Shown piece by piece: positions 52,518 to 63,545 of a stretch of DNA of 64,000 nt (positions are counted from its first letter, which is position 1; each line of letters begins with the position of its first letter). This DNA comes from Ananas comosus. Lineage: Eukaryota; Streptophyta; Magnoliopsida; Poales; Bromeliaceae. The translations under genes and the position numbers were made by a program. The stretch is taken from positions 6,326,033-6,390,032 of the forward strand of contig NC_033629.1 in assembly GCF_001540865.1 (NCBI RefSeq), given 5' to 3'. The notes below the pieces were generated by a model, which did no database searches, was not told the DNA's origin, and was given only the letters and a program-made list of their open reading frames with translations.

Positions 52518-53321
52518 GGGCATGTTTGGTTCGAAGTTGGAATCGAAATCAGAATTGGAATCGAAATAAGCTAGAATCGGAATCGAAATGACTCATTACC
52601 TAATTCTGTTTGGTTCGTCACCTGAATCGGAATCAGAATAAATCATTCTCATTGTCAGTATTTGGTTCAGGTAGATATAAAAAACGTAATCAAATTAATA
52701 TACTAACTTTATCTTTATAATATATTAATTTAAATTCAAATTGAATATTAATTTACATCAAAATTTTGAAATAATGTCAAAATTTTAAATCTATTTTTTT
52801 AAAAAAATTAAACTTTGAAGTTGAGTGGATAATTCAAAATAAAAACTAAATTTTGATTTATTCAAATTCAAACTTAAAATTACAATTTAAATTTTAATTT
52901 GAATCCATAAATTTAATTTAAGTTTTAAATAAAATTATTCAAAACTTTATATAAATTAAAATTTAATTTAAATTCAAATTCATAAGTTAGATTCGAAATA
53001 CATGATTAAATTTTAATTTTTAATTCAAGTTCAATTTAAAATTTAAAATTATAAATTTAATTTTTAAATTTAAACTCATATTTTAATTAAAAAAGTTGAA
53101 AAAATAAATTTAATCCGAGTAAATATCGATTCCGTCCGGATTCAACTTCCAATCCGGCCTAGGCCGGATTGGAAAAAGAGGTGATTGGGGAATTCCATTC
53201 CACTTCGGAATCAGAATCGGAATGGGACTCCTGTGTAACAAAAACCCACAAACGGATTCACCCATTCCGATTCCGATTGATTCCGATTCTAGGGTGAAAA
53301 AAAAACGAACCAAACACGCCC
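52518..53321. mobile_element. PIF/Harbinger-like non-autonomous element (804 bp), TSD TAG
   Basis: Termini GGGCATGTTTGGTTCG and, inverted, GGGCGTGTTTGGTTCG, flanked by TAG at 52515-52517 and 53322-53324. Subterminal GAATCGGAATC words occur on both sides. The middle (about 52690-53060) is AAATTT/TTCAAATT filler. No transposase coding. Confidence 0.75.
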
Positions 53322-53365
53322 TAGGAGTTAAACGATCCAATTAACTAGGCCAGTTTTACTCCGAG

Positions 53366-53410
<45 letters not shown>
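53366..53410. repeat. A45 homopolymer
   Basis: 45 consecutive A. It could be the tail of a retroposed sequence, but no LINE or SINE body was recognised upstream. The length may be imprecise. Confidence 0.85.
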
Positions 53411-53412
<2 letters not shown>

Positions 53413-56240
53413 TGACTCGAGAGGGCAGCGAGTCAACGGAGGTGTGAGAGAGGTGGGAAATTTCGACGGATGGGACTAATCAAAAAAATAGGAGAATTAA
53501 AGTTAGAGATAAGTTGAATTGGAATTTATATATTTGTACCAACGAAAGGAGATCAGTTCAATTATCTGATTTTTCAAAAAACTAAAAACTGGAACCAAAC
53601 CAAAAAAAAATATCAGTTTTTAAAATTTTGAGAATTGGAACCAAATCTTGAATAAACCAGCTTTTCGTTCGCTTTTTGTTTCAGTTCATTTGAACACCCC
53701 CTAAACTACGGGTGAGCAATTGATTAGTTCGGCTAGTTTTCACAGGTTTGGCAAACCAAACCAAATTTTTTTAATTTTGTCGAAATCACAACCTAACACA
53801 GTGAATATTCTCAAAAATTGAACCAATATGGAATAAAAATTTTTGTAGTTTGGTTCGGGAAAAGGGACAAGAAAACAAAAAAGACAAGAGCAAATGAAGA
53901 TTTGTTGTTGGAGAAAATGAAAGAGACGCCAATGGACCTTAGTTACCATATCCAGAAGAGGTGTTGCTGGATTTGCAGAGAGGAACGAAGAAAAAGAGGT
54001 TCAATGTTTAGAGGGTTGAGAGAGAGGACAACAAAGGGAAAGGGTGTTGAACCATATTTGAATTTAGCGAATCAAAATATTTGAAATTAATTCGATAATA
54101 ATAGAAAGAGATTGGGCCTAGCGTCGAAGTTAAGACGAAGTCTTTGAGTAAGAGCAAGTTTGGATGGACTATAAAATAGTTACATAGGGTATAGTGACTA
54201 TAGTCTAACTATACTGTAGGATTGCTTCTTTTTTTTTAACCACACAGCTGTTTGATAAACTCAACACAAACTCACAAACCATATTATAGTAAAACTATAA
54301 GATAAAAAATACAGTTTTTGAGCACTCTACTCGCGAAAAACTTAACCTCTATTTTTCGAGATGTGGTATCGTTTCTTCTTTTTATTCCTAAAAATTGAAA
54401 AAATTCTTCTCCCAATTTATCTTCTCTCTTTTCTACTTCTTCATCTCTTCCTATTAAACAAAAAATGGTGACGAATTCTCCGATGAAGACAATGGCCCTG
54501 TTGCTCCCCGCCTATATTCTGTCCCTTACACTCATCAAATACTAATCTATAGAGCAATTTTGCAGAGAGAAAATATAGCAGAGTGCTTCTCCAAAACTAG
54601 AACTATACTTTGCCGCATAACAGCAAAACTAATCAACAATTCTTTTTCGCTGGCAATTTCTTTGCTTAAATTTCTGAACTGCCTTGAATCTCATCCAACT
54701 GGCTTGATACACCTTTGTGTGATTGACTTGTTATCTAGAGAAGGTTTCTTTCCTCCAAAACTATTCTTCCGCAAGTTTCAAGCCATCAAACCTCAATTTA
54801 GGATGACCACTACTCATTGCATGACATTTATTTGGCTTAGATATTGCTGTAAATCTTGCAAAAAGACTCGAGCACCTATCAGTAAAACTTCTAAACCAAC
54901 CAAACTCTACAATCTGTAGATATAAACACAAACGTCTTCAATATAAAAACTCCACTTCCCAGTATTTTTACAGTAAATGCCATTTTGCACTTAAGTAGTA
55001 GTCAAAACAGGTAAGGAATTCAAAACAAATTTTGATACACTCATGGATGAACAAAAAAAAAAAAAGAAAACCACCACGAAGTCCCTGAAGGTTATGTTGA
55101 TAGCAAATTATTGCAACAAAACTATAGTAAAATATTAATTACAGGAAGTCAATTCTGCAAAAAATACATACTAATGCTCATCTAAAGATGACAAAGTTAA
55201 TTATTAAAGGAAAAAAGATAAGAATGATGGCCGAAAAATAACACTTTATGTGTGTATTATCCACCACCATTCTTCCTTGACTTCTATAGTATCATTTCCT
55301 TTTCCCTTTCATTGATAGCAAACACTTCATTCTTCTCAATAGCCATCAATGGAAGCTCAATACTTTTGCCATATTCTTAGAATGAACTTTATATCATTTT
55401 CCACTATTTTAGTATTATCAAATCTAAAAAAAATAATAGAAAAGCTAATGTCCTAAAAGAACCAATAAATCTACAGAAAAATTTGGTCCATTGATTGAAA
55501 GAAAAGAAAAGTACACCAAAATGTCAAAACCAAAAGGTATTTTGACAATCTTAAATGTAGTACACAAATAGTTAAAATCCAAAACAAGATAAAGAAAACA
55601 ACTTGCAGACAAGGAAAGATTCAAGTTATTTCTAATTAGAAAAATTATGACATTAAATTATCAATAAATTCGTTCAAAATTTGAAAAACTAGCCGTTGGA
55701 AAGCTTTATCAATAAATTCGTTCAAAATGATAGCATATTTATAAGAACTTGTTAGTAATACGTCATTGTTGCAGATACATATAAGATAAATAAGATGAGA
55801 ACTAGGTATAAACCTCATAGGTCAGTTGGTGGCAGAATTATCTACCTTCTAGTAGTAGTTTAGGTTTACAAAAAATGAACAAAACTCTAGAGGTCCTCTA
55901 AATTAAAGAGTTTTATATGAAGGAGAAATATTAGAGAGCTTTGGATGTAGAAATATCTTCAAACCTAGTCAAGATGAATAACCATAACCCAACATCACAG
56001 AAATGTTCTATTGGAGCAATATTTTCTACTAAATTATACTAATCACATATGACAACAATCCGAATTAAAAACTTAGAGCAGTTCTTAGATCCGAATCAAA
56101 AACTTGCTGATCCGAAGATTCCACAGATCCAAATTAAAGTTTGGTTTCTTAGCTTTCTAAAATGGAAGCTATTGGAAAGAAAAAAACAAAAAACAAAAGA
56201 ACAAAAAAAATCTGATGATTCCTCCAAAATGGAATTTATT
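53411..56240. other. Intergenic AT-rich region, no gene recognised
   Basis: Several short open frames (53818-54084, 54560-54919) show no known domain. The block around 54150-54320 (TATAGTCTAACTATACTG, TATTATAGTAAAACTATA) has short inverted repeats like a degraded MITE. Nothing else can be supported. Confidence 0.4.
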
Positions 56241-56269
56241 GGAAAAAAAAAATAATTGACGACTCCTTT

Positions 56270-56640
56270 ACCTGTTGGAGGAGGAAAGTGGGGTGGCGCC
56301 TCTCTGGCCATCGCAAGGCGAGGGGCGATGGGGAACGGGGCGTGAGGGTACGGCGTCGGTGAGAGAAGATCGAGGCAAGAACTCAACGGCGGCAGAGGTT
56401 AGTGCGGTAGCGACGGCCGCAGAGGTGACTGCGGCGCGGCGGCGGCGGTGGCGGCGTCCGACGTCGCCGCGGAGGTGAGTGCGGCGGCAGCCGCGGCCGA
56501 GGTGAGTGCGGCGGCGACGGATGGAGGATACTCTAGTTGGGAGGTGTGGAGAGGGCAAGGTGGGCAAAGGGAGGGAGAGCAGTAGACACGGGAGGAAGGA
56601 GACCGGGCAAGTGACACGGGGAAGCAGCCAAAAAATAGGG
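56270..56640. other. GC-rich island of unknown origin
   Basis: An abrupt GC-rich, CpG-rich block in AT-rich surroundings. Open frames exist on both strands but are dominated by Ala/Arg/Gly/Pro repeats from the internal repeat. It could be a first exon or promoter of an unrecognised gene, or captured gene sequence in a transposon. There is no family evidence. Confidence 0.4.
56384..56520. repeat. Imperfect GAGGTGAGTGCGGC minisatellite
   Basis: About five irregular units around GAGGTGAGTGCGGC (variants GAGGTTAGTGCGGT, GAGGTGACTGCGGC) spaced by GC-rich linkers. Curiously each unit contains GAG|GTGAGT, a consensus plant splice donor. Confidence 0.7.
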
Positions 56641-56773
56641 TGAGGCTTTCCAAAGAAAATAGTAGATACTAGTGGCGCTTTGCTGCAGGTAAGATAAATA
56701 TATTCTTAATTATATTTCCAGAATATAAGATATATAATATTATATAATAATATATAATAGGTACTATATATAT

Positions 56774-57034
56774 TAGTGTAGAGTTAACTATTGCTATCGA
56801 AAGCATAAAAAATTCTGATACTATTCTACACTTTTTGACCATTGGACGTTCAAAAATTATATGGTGAGTATATGTTGCGGTCTCTCCCAGAATAGTATCT
56901 CTATAATTGAAGTTGTCCCATGACGATAATAGTATTAACCAAAGATTAAGAATGACTCAAAGGGTTGATCTAAGAGCCAAAAATATAGAAGCACCGATCC
57001 TCTATGCTTCCGATAAATATAGATAGCACTCTAA
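56774..57034. mobile_element. MITE related to the GAAGCA-terminus family
   Basis: The left has GTTAACTATTGCTATCGAAAGCAT and the right, inverted, has GTGCTATCTATATTTATCGG then AAGCAT, giving imperfect terminal inverted repeats next to TA-rich flanks. The core keeps a trace of type 1 (TTGACCATTGGAC, GTTGATCTAAGAGCC). Confidence 0.6.
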
Positions 57035-57100
57035 GATCTATATATATATTATAATAATACTATATATATTAATATATATATTAATATATATAATATAATA

Positions 57101-57640
57101 GTGAATGCTACTAAAGCATAGAAGCACGGATCCTTCCTGCTTCCAGCTCGTTTTCGATATTGCGACTTTCGAATCGTCGATCGGCTCCGTTAAACTTGAT
57201 CTAGAGTATTTGGAGTACCTAGAAAATAAATTTTATTATTTTTCGATATCATTTGCCTAGTGATCGAATGGGCTCAAAATCAACAAATTTCAATGGCCGT
57301 AGTGAGCCGTTTGCAAGTTTAACGGTGTAGAAATATCCAAATCACGTAAAATTTTGATAGAAAATTTTTTATACTATATAAAACAAGATCAATATTTTTG
57401 ATTTAAAATTTTAATATCATATTATTATATTTTGTAAGATTTTTATTTTCAGCCGTTGATTTTGAGCCTCGTCGTTCACTAGGCAAATGATATCGTAAAA
57501 TCATAAAATTTATTTTCTAGGTACTTCAAATACTCTAGATCAAGTTTAACGGAGCCGATCGACGATTCAAAAGTCGCAACATCGAAAACGAGCTGAAAGC
57601 ACGGAAGGCTCCGTGCTTCCGATAGCATACTAGCCTCACT
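57101..57640. mobile_element. Fold-back MITE (540 bp), type-2 core, type-C termini
   Basis: Two arms of more than 200 bp pair: CGATCGGCTCCGTTAAACTT and further, facing the inverse at 57540-57565. The outer end pairs GAAGCACGGATCCTTCC with GGAAGGCTCCGTGCTTC. TA-rich flanks. Non-coding. Confidence 0.85.
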
Positions 57641-57992
57641 CTATATATATATATTATTATTAATTAAATATATGTATTAAGCATAAATTTGTATCAACAT
57701 TTGATTCTAAAAAAGTGAAATTTTCTGAAACAGGAAAAGTAATTTCATAATATACTTATTATTTGTGCTAGTACATATCACCTTTTCATGTTATTTTTAC
57801 TTTTTGCTTTTCTGATTCTATTTAGGTTATTTTTGTCGACCAATGCAAGTAATGTCAAGAATTAAGAGTGTTTCAATTGGATTAATAATTAATAGGCAAT
57901 GAATAATTCAAATAAAAACAATTAAAGGTCGATAAAATATTAATCAAATTAACATAGTTGAGGTTCTAACTCAAAATGGCATTTAGTCGAAC

Positions 57993-58651
57993 TCATTGAC
58001 TGCACCTAGTGTGTATATATATCTCATACACATCAATAAATTTGTACAATGGAGATATTAAAATTAAATTTTAGTTAATTCAATCTAGTTTACAGTATTT
58101 AAAATATCTATAGGTGAATATTTATAAATTTTAGATACAGTTGTTAAAATAAAATTATATTTCTCTTATTGGATCCATGATGCCCCATTGCATCAATAAA
58201 ATGGACATATGTCCACAAACAATAGCTCTTACTATTGAAAAATATTGCTTGCACCCAATTTATGTGTATATTTTATAAATACTGATAAATTTGTATAATA
58301 GAAATGTCAAAAATAATATTTTAGAATAAAATATAATTAATTAAATTTATTTCATGGCACTTTTTATGTCTATATATTAAAAAAATAAAATTTAGATGCA
58401 ACCGACCATCCATAGAGCAAGTGGCAAAGGGCTTGGTGGTTAGTACCCGAGACCCAAGTTCGAATCCTAGTTGATTCACATTTCCAGCTAAGTTTATTTC
58501 TAAATAAAATAAACGAAGCGGGTAGCGTGCTACCTATCTCACCAAGTCACCTAGTGTATGTGTACAATTTATAAATACCAATAAATTTGTATGATAAAAG
58601 TACCAAAAATAAAATTTTAAAATAAAATCTAATTAATTAAATTTATTTTTG
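57993..58651. repeat. Three diverged direct repeat units around AATAAATTTGTA
   Basis: Units at about 58002-58090, 58250-58352 and 58547-58651 share CACCTAGTGTATGTGTA-like starts, CAATAAATTTGTATGATA-like middles and AAATTTAATTAATTA ends. The spacing is about 250-300 bp, and a SINE-like unit lies between the second and third. Confidence 0.6.
58421..58545 (+). mobile_element. tRNA-derived SINE-like unit
   Basis: GTTCGAATCC (58458-58467) is a perfect pol III B box. A TGGCAAAGGGCTTGG-like A box lies about 35 bp before. The remaining body (AAACGAAGCGGGTAGCGTGC) is non-coding. Not a functional tRNA: no cloverleaf can be drawn. Confidence 0.55.
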
Positions 58652-58976
58652 TAAGGACTGAGATTTTGGCAGTGTTGCTAAACTCTCTATTGACGATGTT
58701 TTTTGTGTAATTTAATTATATAATCACTTGTCAAATTTCAGCAGAAAATGAGTTAGAATAGAGAAGTTACGCGATCATTACTAATCACTTAAAGTGAATA
58801 GTAACTCTGGTTTTTCGGAGAGGCCGATCAGTGGAGATGGCTTCTGATGCGTATTGGACTCCGTTCTTAGCACTCCGATAGCTCGTTTTCAATGGTTCAA
58901 CTATCCTGGAACCAATGGCATTGACAGACTTGGGTTTTGACGCACGATTTTCGAGAAAAATGAAGTTTATTAGATT

Positions 58977-58979
58977 TGC

Positions 58980-59049
<70 letters not shown>
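58977..59049. repeat. Compound (TA)n(GA)n microsatellite
   Basis: TA repeat followed by an interrupted GA repeat, next to the start of the MITE at 59049. Confidence 0.92.
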
Positions 59050-59592
59050 TGTGTGGGCTGGTATGCTTCTGGAAGCACGGAGCCCTCCGTGCTTCCAAGT
59101 TGTTTTCGATGTTCGGACTTTCGAATCGACGATCGGCTCCGTTAGAGTTGATCTAGAGTATTTGAAGTATCTAGAAAATAAATTTTGTGATTTTTCGATA
59201 TCATTTGCCTAGTGATCGAATGGGCTCAAAATCAATAATTTTAATGGCCGTGGTGAGCCGTTTGCAAGTTTAACGGTGTAGAAATATCCAAATCGCATAA
59301 AATTTTGGATCAGGAAAATTCTTTATACGTATATAACAAGATCAATAAATTTGATCTGAAAATTGTAATCGTCATATCATTATATTTTGTAAGATTTTTA
59401 TTTTCAGGCTATTGATTTTGAGCCACTTTGATCACAGGCAAATGTAATCGAAAAATCGCATAAAATTTATTTTAAATGAGTTCAAAGTACTACTAGATCA
59501 AGTCTACGGACGCATCATCGTTGAAAGGCCGAAATCGAAAACAACTGTGGAAGCACGGAGCGCCCGTGCTTCTAGAAGCTTACAAGACACAC
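59049..59592. mobile_element. Fold-back MITE, second type-2/type-C copy
   Basis: It matches 57101-57640 closely over the left arm (GAATCGACGATCGGCTCCGT). The right arm from about 59330 carries many one- and two-base insertions and deletions relative to that copy. Termini: GTATGCTTCTGGAAGCACGG and its inverse. Confidence 0.82.
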
Positions 59593-59606
59593 TCTCATAT
59601 AATATA

Positions 59607-62575
59607 GGTCCACGCCTGCGTACCAGCGGCAAGCATATATCCTGTACGTCACAGACCGCCATACACCTGTTAGTATATAAAAGGCGTCCTACAGAAAACA
59701 GTCGATAAGAGTAAAACTATAGTAATCCTCATCCTCTTTACTATCAGAGCACAGTAAAAGCCACAAGACTATTCAACAAAAAGAACGAGATGTGTCATCC
59801 AACAAAATATAATACAAGAAGAATTGTATAAAAGCTGCCATCATCTGGAACCGAACACTCATTGATAACAAACCTAGCGGTACACAAAATATCTTAAAGC
59901 GTAGTCTCTCTATACATAGGGACATTCACCCGTCGGCTGATAGCCCCGAGGAAGCAGATGATCAACTAGCGTGCGCCTAGCAGGCTAGCTAGACGCGAAC
60001 TCCTTGCCACGGTCCTAGCCTCTCCTGGTGAGATGGCTCTGTAAACAACAACAAAAAGGGCCAGCGTCGGTCGTTGAGACCTGATAAAAGAACAACTAAC
60101 AACAAAAAGAGGCGTGCAGAACTATAAACATAGTTCCTAGTGGATAGCCGCCAGCCCCGGCGAATGATACAACCATAGGCTTGATGTACTAAATGAAAGC
60201 CCGAAAGCAAGTATTGCATGATATATATAATTACGCAATGTAACAGGTAATGAGCTACGAAAGTAACGTGTAATCATAGTCTCAACAGGAATGACTTAAG
60301 TAAATAATGAAGGCATTAGCACTATGACAAGCGGGATGAACGATAAGTATAAATGTGTAAGTAATTGTAACATCGTAACTGTAATTTATTCATTCTGATC
60401 CAATTTTCTCTTAGCACTTTTCTTTCACTTCACAGGGATCTACATCAGGGCGTTTCAAGTGTCCAGCTGCCCGCGCCTAATGGCCCCGTGGTAGTGTAAC
60501 ACTCCGCACGGTAATCCATTCGGCACCCATCCTGCCGACGGGGTCGCGAGCAACTGTAGCGTGCACCGGTTAGTGCCGGCTTGTAGGACGTCTAGCCCTC
60601 ACAGCGTCGTGCGAATAAGACAATGGCAAGCAGCAAAATCCCATTGTCCAACATGTTCGAACATCATGGGCCATTGAGTATGCTATTGCTTCGTACTCTA
60701 GAATCTAGTTGAATCAGGAATGCTCAACATGAAAAATATTGGCAGTAACTTAGTATCCATTAGATTATAAACATGCAAGGAATAAATGCTCAGAGGTTCA
60801 CATATGGCATTAGGAAGCTTTCTATTATCATCGGCATCATCGATTTAGTCATTAAAAAGATATTCTTGTTTCTCGAACTTTACAAAGTATAATATCATGT
60901 CCATTGTTATTTAAACTTTAATAGAGATAAACATAAAAAGTACAGCATAGTACAATTATACATGATTCTCTCTTATTCATAGAGGTTTTAATCAAGGTTA
61001 TGGTCAAAGAAGTTCCACAACAACCCTTTGTGACAAGTTATCGCCCCAAACTACATTAATTCGCATATATAGAAATAGGGAGCTTCAGCTTGCTTGTTAG
61101 TGTCAAACCCACCTGATTTGACGTAAGCTCAAACACAAGTCCTCAAGAGATTCGTGAATTCAGCCGCGCCACAAGGACTCCACGCCGCTACTGAAAAACA
61201 AACATCAACATACGTGTCAAAAAAGACGACGAAATGTCCGATTTCGGCCCTTCAATTCGCGATTTAGTACTTAGATAGTAACTTAATTCCCGTTTCGAGA
61301 TCACATTGGGTACTCGAAATTAGCATTCCAGATTGCCTCTCCAATTGCAACTGACAAGACGAATCCAAGGTCATTGCGAATGTTCGCTGCCCGAACAAGC
61401 GTTCAAAATGGCCAATTAGTCGATTATAAGATATAATAGTCGAATTCTTGCCACATGGTCAGCTTCTACTGGAAATTCTTGGTGCTTACCTCGCCGGTTA
61501 GAAAACTTTTGCTAACAGCAACTTTCTAGGCCGTTACCAAATGGGCTTATACGTGGTTCACAAACTGCTGCGAGCCGGACGTTTCAAAAACTACCTTCAA
61601 CTGGACGGGAGTATAAAGTATCCACGAAATCAGCTTACTACTTGCACTTAAGCAGTGTAGTAGTCTTAATCCCTGCTTTGGAGCTGCTTAAACCTTTAAG
61701 TTTTGATCTCCAAGAGCTTCCAAAATCTAGCAGGAGGATCATAGACCACGCGTCGCCACCTGCTGTGGAAAAAGATACCCAAAACAACATTCATGTGAAA
61801 TATCACTCCCTAAATTAAGTCGAAATCTGATACTACGCAAGAAATCTTACCTACACTAGCTAGCGACACACCTCCAAACCAGTCTCACCGGTTCGAACAA
61901 CAGCCAAAGAGCTAAAGTGTAGCTGGCGTGTCAACACAAACCCGAAATCAGCATCATACCCTATACAAGTGACAGATCTATGGGCAAGAGTTCGGCGGTT
62001 AGTTACCTCATTTCCCGTTGCCACACAGCTATTGATGGTCCAGAGCTTGCGAAAAAGCTCGGCCAAAATCCTTCCTCATACTTTCATTATAAAGCTTCCT
62101 GCGTACGCTCGCCACGCAGAAAACTGAACGTCGCGATGAGAGACGAGCGAAAAGTCGAATCCTTGTAGACGAGGGAAGATTCTTTAGAGATGACGAGAGT
62201 GGAGAGCTGAAAAAAAAACCTATTCCCCTGGAGTTACTAGTGCATAAGCCGATCAGCTGGGGTCGAGCTGCGGGAGGATATAAGGATGGTTAGGTAGGTG
62301 AAAGACCAAAAGAGCCCTGGCTATCCGCGCGCAGCAGCTGACGCTGCGTGCTTGCGTACCGTGTATCGGTAATGCGTTACCAGGTACACATGCAGAAAAG
62401 GCTGGATTTCGAGAATGTGAATGTCACTTTTCTTCACTTCTAGCTTTTTCATGATCCTCTAACTGCTCAAAAAATGTCCAACAGTATGTAGAACATTGTG
62501 GGATAAGTTCCACATCTCATTTCTACACACTTAACAGAATTCCGCATTTGCCAGCAGTTCAGGGCTGCTATACAA
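59607..62575 (-). mobile_element. Long gypsy LTR, minus orientation, indel-rich
   Basis: Collinear with 5040-6215 through GTACCAGCGGCAAGCATATA, AAAGGCGTCCTACAG, CTCTGTAAACAAC, the hairpin at 60119 and TGCCGGCTTGTAGGACG. It continues into a region missing from that copy. Decayed GTACCGGTAC-like dyads lie near 62357-62395 (GTACCGTGTATCGGTA). The right end is unclear and abuts a MITE at 62600. The many single-base indels may be real decay or assembly error. Confidence 0.75.
60119..60136 (-). other. Conserved LTR hairpin (copy 4)
   Basis: Stem GAACTAT/ATAGTTC, loop AAAC. On the LTR-sense strand it is followed at 60041-60039 by the same CAG|AGCC context (GTTTACAG|AGCC). Confidence 0.6.
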
Positions 62576-62599
62576 ATATATTATATATATATATATATT

Positions 62600-63141
62600 A
62601 GGGTCGGCTATATACTATTATGGGAGTACGATCGCCCTCGTACCATAGTTTTTCGATGATAAGAGCTTCGAATGGACGATCCACACCGTTTCAACGTTAT
62701 TTACACATTTAAAACTTCTAGAAATCAAATTTTATAATTTTTTGACATCATTTACCTTACGATCAAGTGTCACAAATTTGACAATTTTTAATGGCCTATG
62801 GGATACTTGCTAGTTTAACGGTTGTAAAAGAATCGAAATTTGTTGAATTTTGATAGAAAATTCTATTCAATACATAGATAAAGATCAATAACTCCGATCT
62901 TGAATTGAAGATCCGATCATCCTTTTTTAAGATGTGTTCGATTTGACCGTCATTTCATGCCACTTGCATGGACTTTATTATAGATTTCGAAATTTACGAA
63001 AATTTATTTCTAGAAGTTTCAAATACTCTAAATCATATTTAACGGAGTGGATCGTCGATTCGGAAGCTCCATCATTGTGAAAAACAACTTATGGGAAGTA
63101 CGACGGGCTCAATACTCATAATAGTATATGTAGCCATGGCC
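62600..63141. mobile_element. Fold-back MITE with type-2 core and type-A-like termini
   Basis: Termini TATACTATTATGGGAGTACG and, inverted, TATACTATTATGAGTATTG resemble type A (51034). The arms (CGATCCACACCGTTT, AGTGGATCGTCGATTC inverse, TTCTAGAAATAAATTTT) are a diverged type-2 core. Confidence 0.7.
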
Positions 63142-63545
63142 TATATTATGATATATATGATATATAGAATGGAAGAGAGAATGGAGACTCGACGGGGAGG
63201 GCGAGGAGAGGAGCCCGACGCGAAGGCGTCGTCTGAGGAGTGTAACTGGGGCGACCGGAGCCATGGTTGGGTTCGAGGTTGTCAGCCGCCGAAACAGGTG
63301 CGGTTGCCGAGAGGGGGGTGGATGCCCCGAGGAGAGAAAAGAGAGAGAGTGTTGACTGAGCTGGCTATCAGTAGTATTAATCAATGGTTAAGAGTTGAGT
63401 GGTCCTAGAGTTAAGTGGTCCCACTGGTTATTGAGTATTTGATCCAAGGATTTAGAAATAATGAAAAGAGTATGAATCCAAAGGCTAAAAATGTAGGGTA
63501 GCAACAATGCGAGATTTTGCCTACTTAAATAGCCTAGCCCAGGGT
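63142..63545. other. MITE fragment and GC-rich patch
   Basis: 63150-63350 is GC-richer without a recognisable product. 63370-63540 shows a decayed type-1 core (TTGAGTGGTCC, CCAAAGGCTAAAAATG) and an end near AGCCTAGCCC. Confidence 0.4.

Noticed and set aside
54560..54919. 119-codon open frame
   Set aside because: No recognisable domain and codon use like the AT-rich surroundings; kept only as intergenic sequence.
58421..58545. Functional tRNA gene
   Set aside because: A B box is present, but no acceptor stem, anticodon loop or full cloverleaf can be formed.
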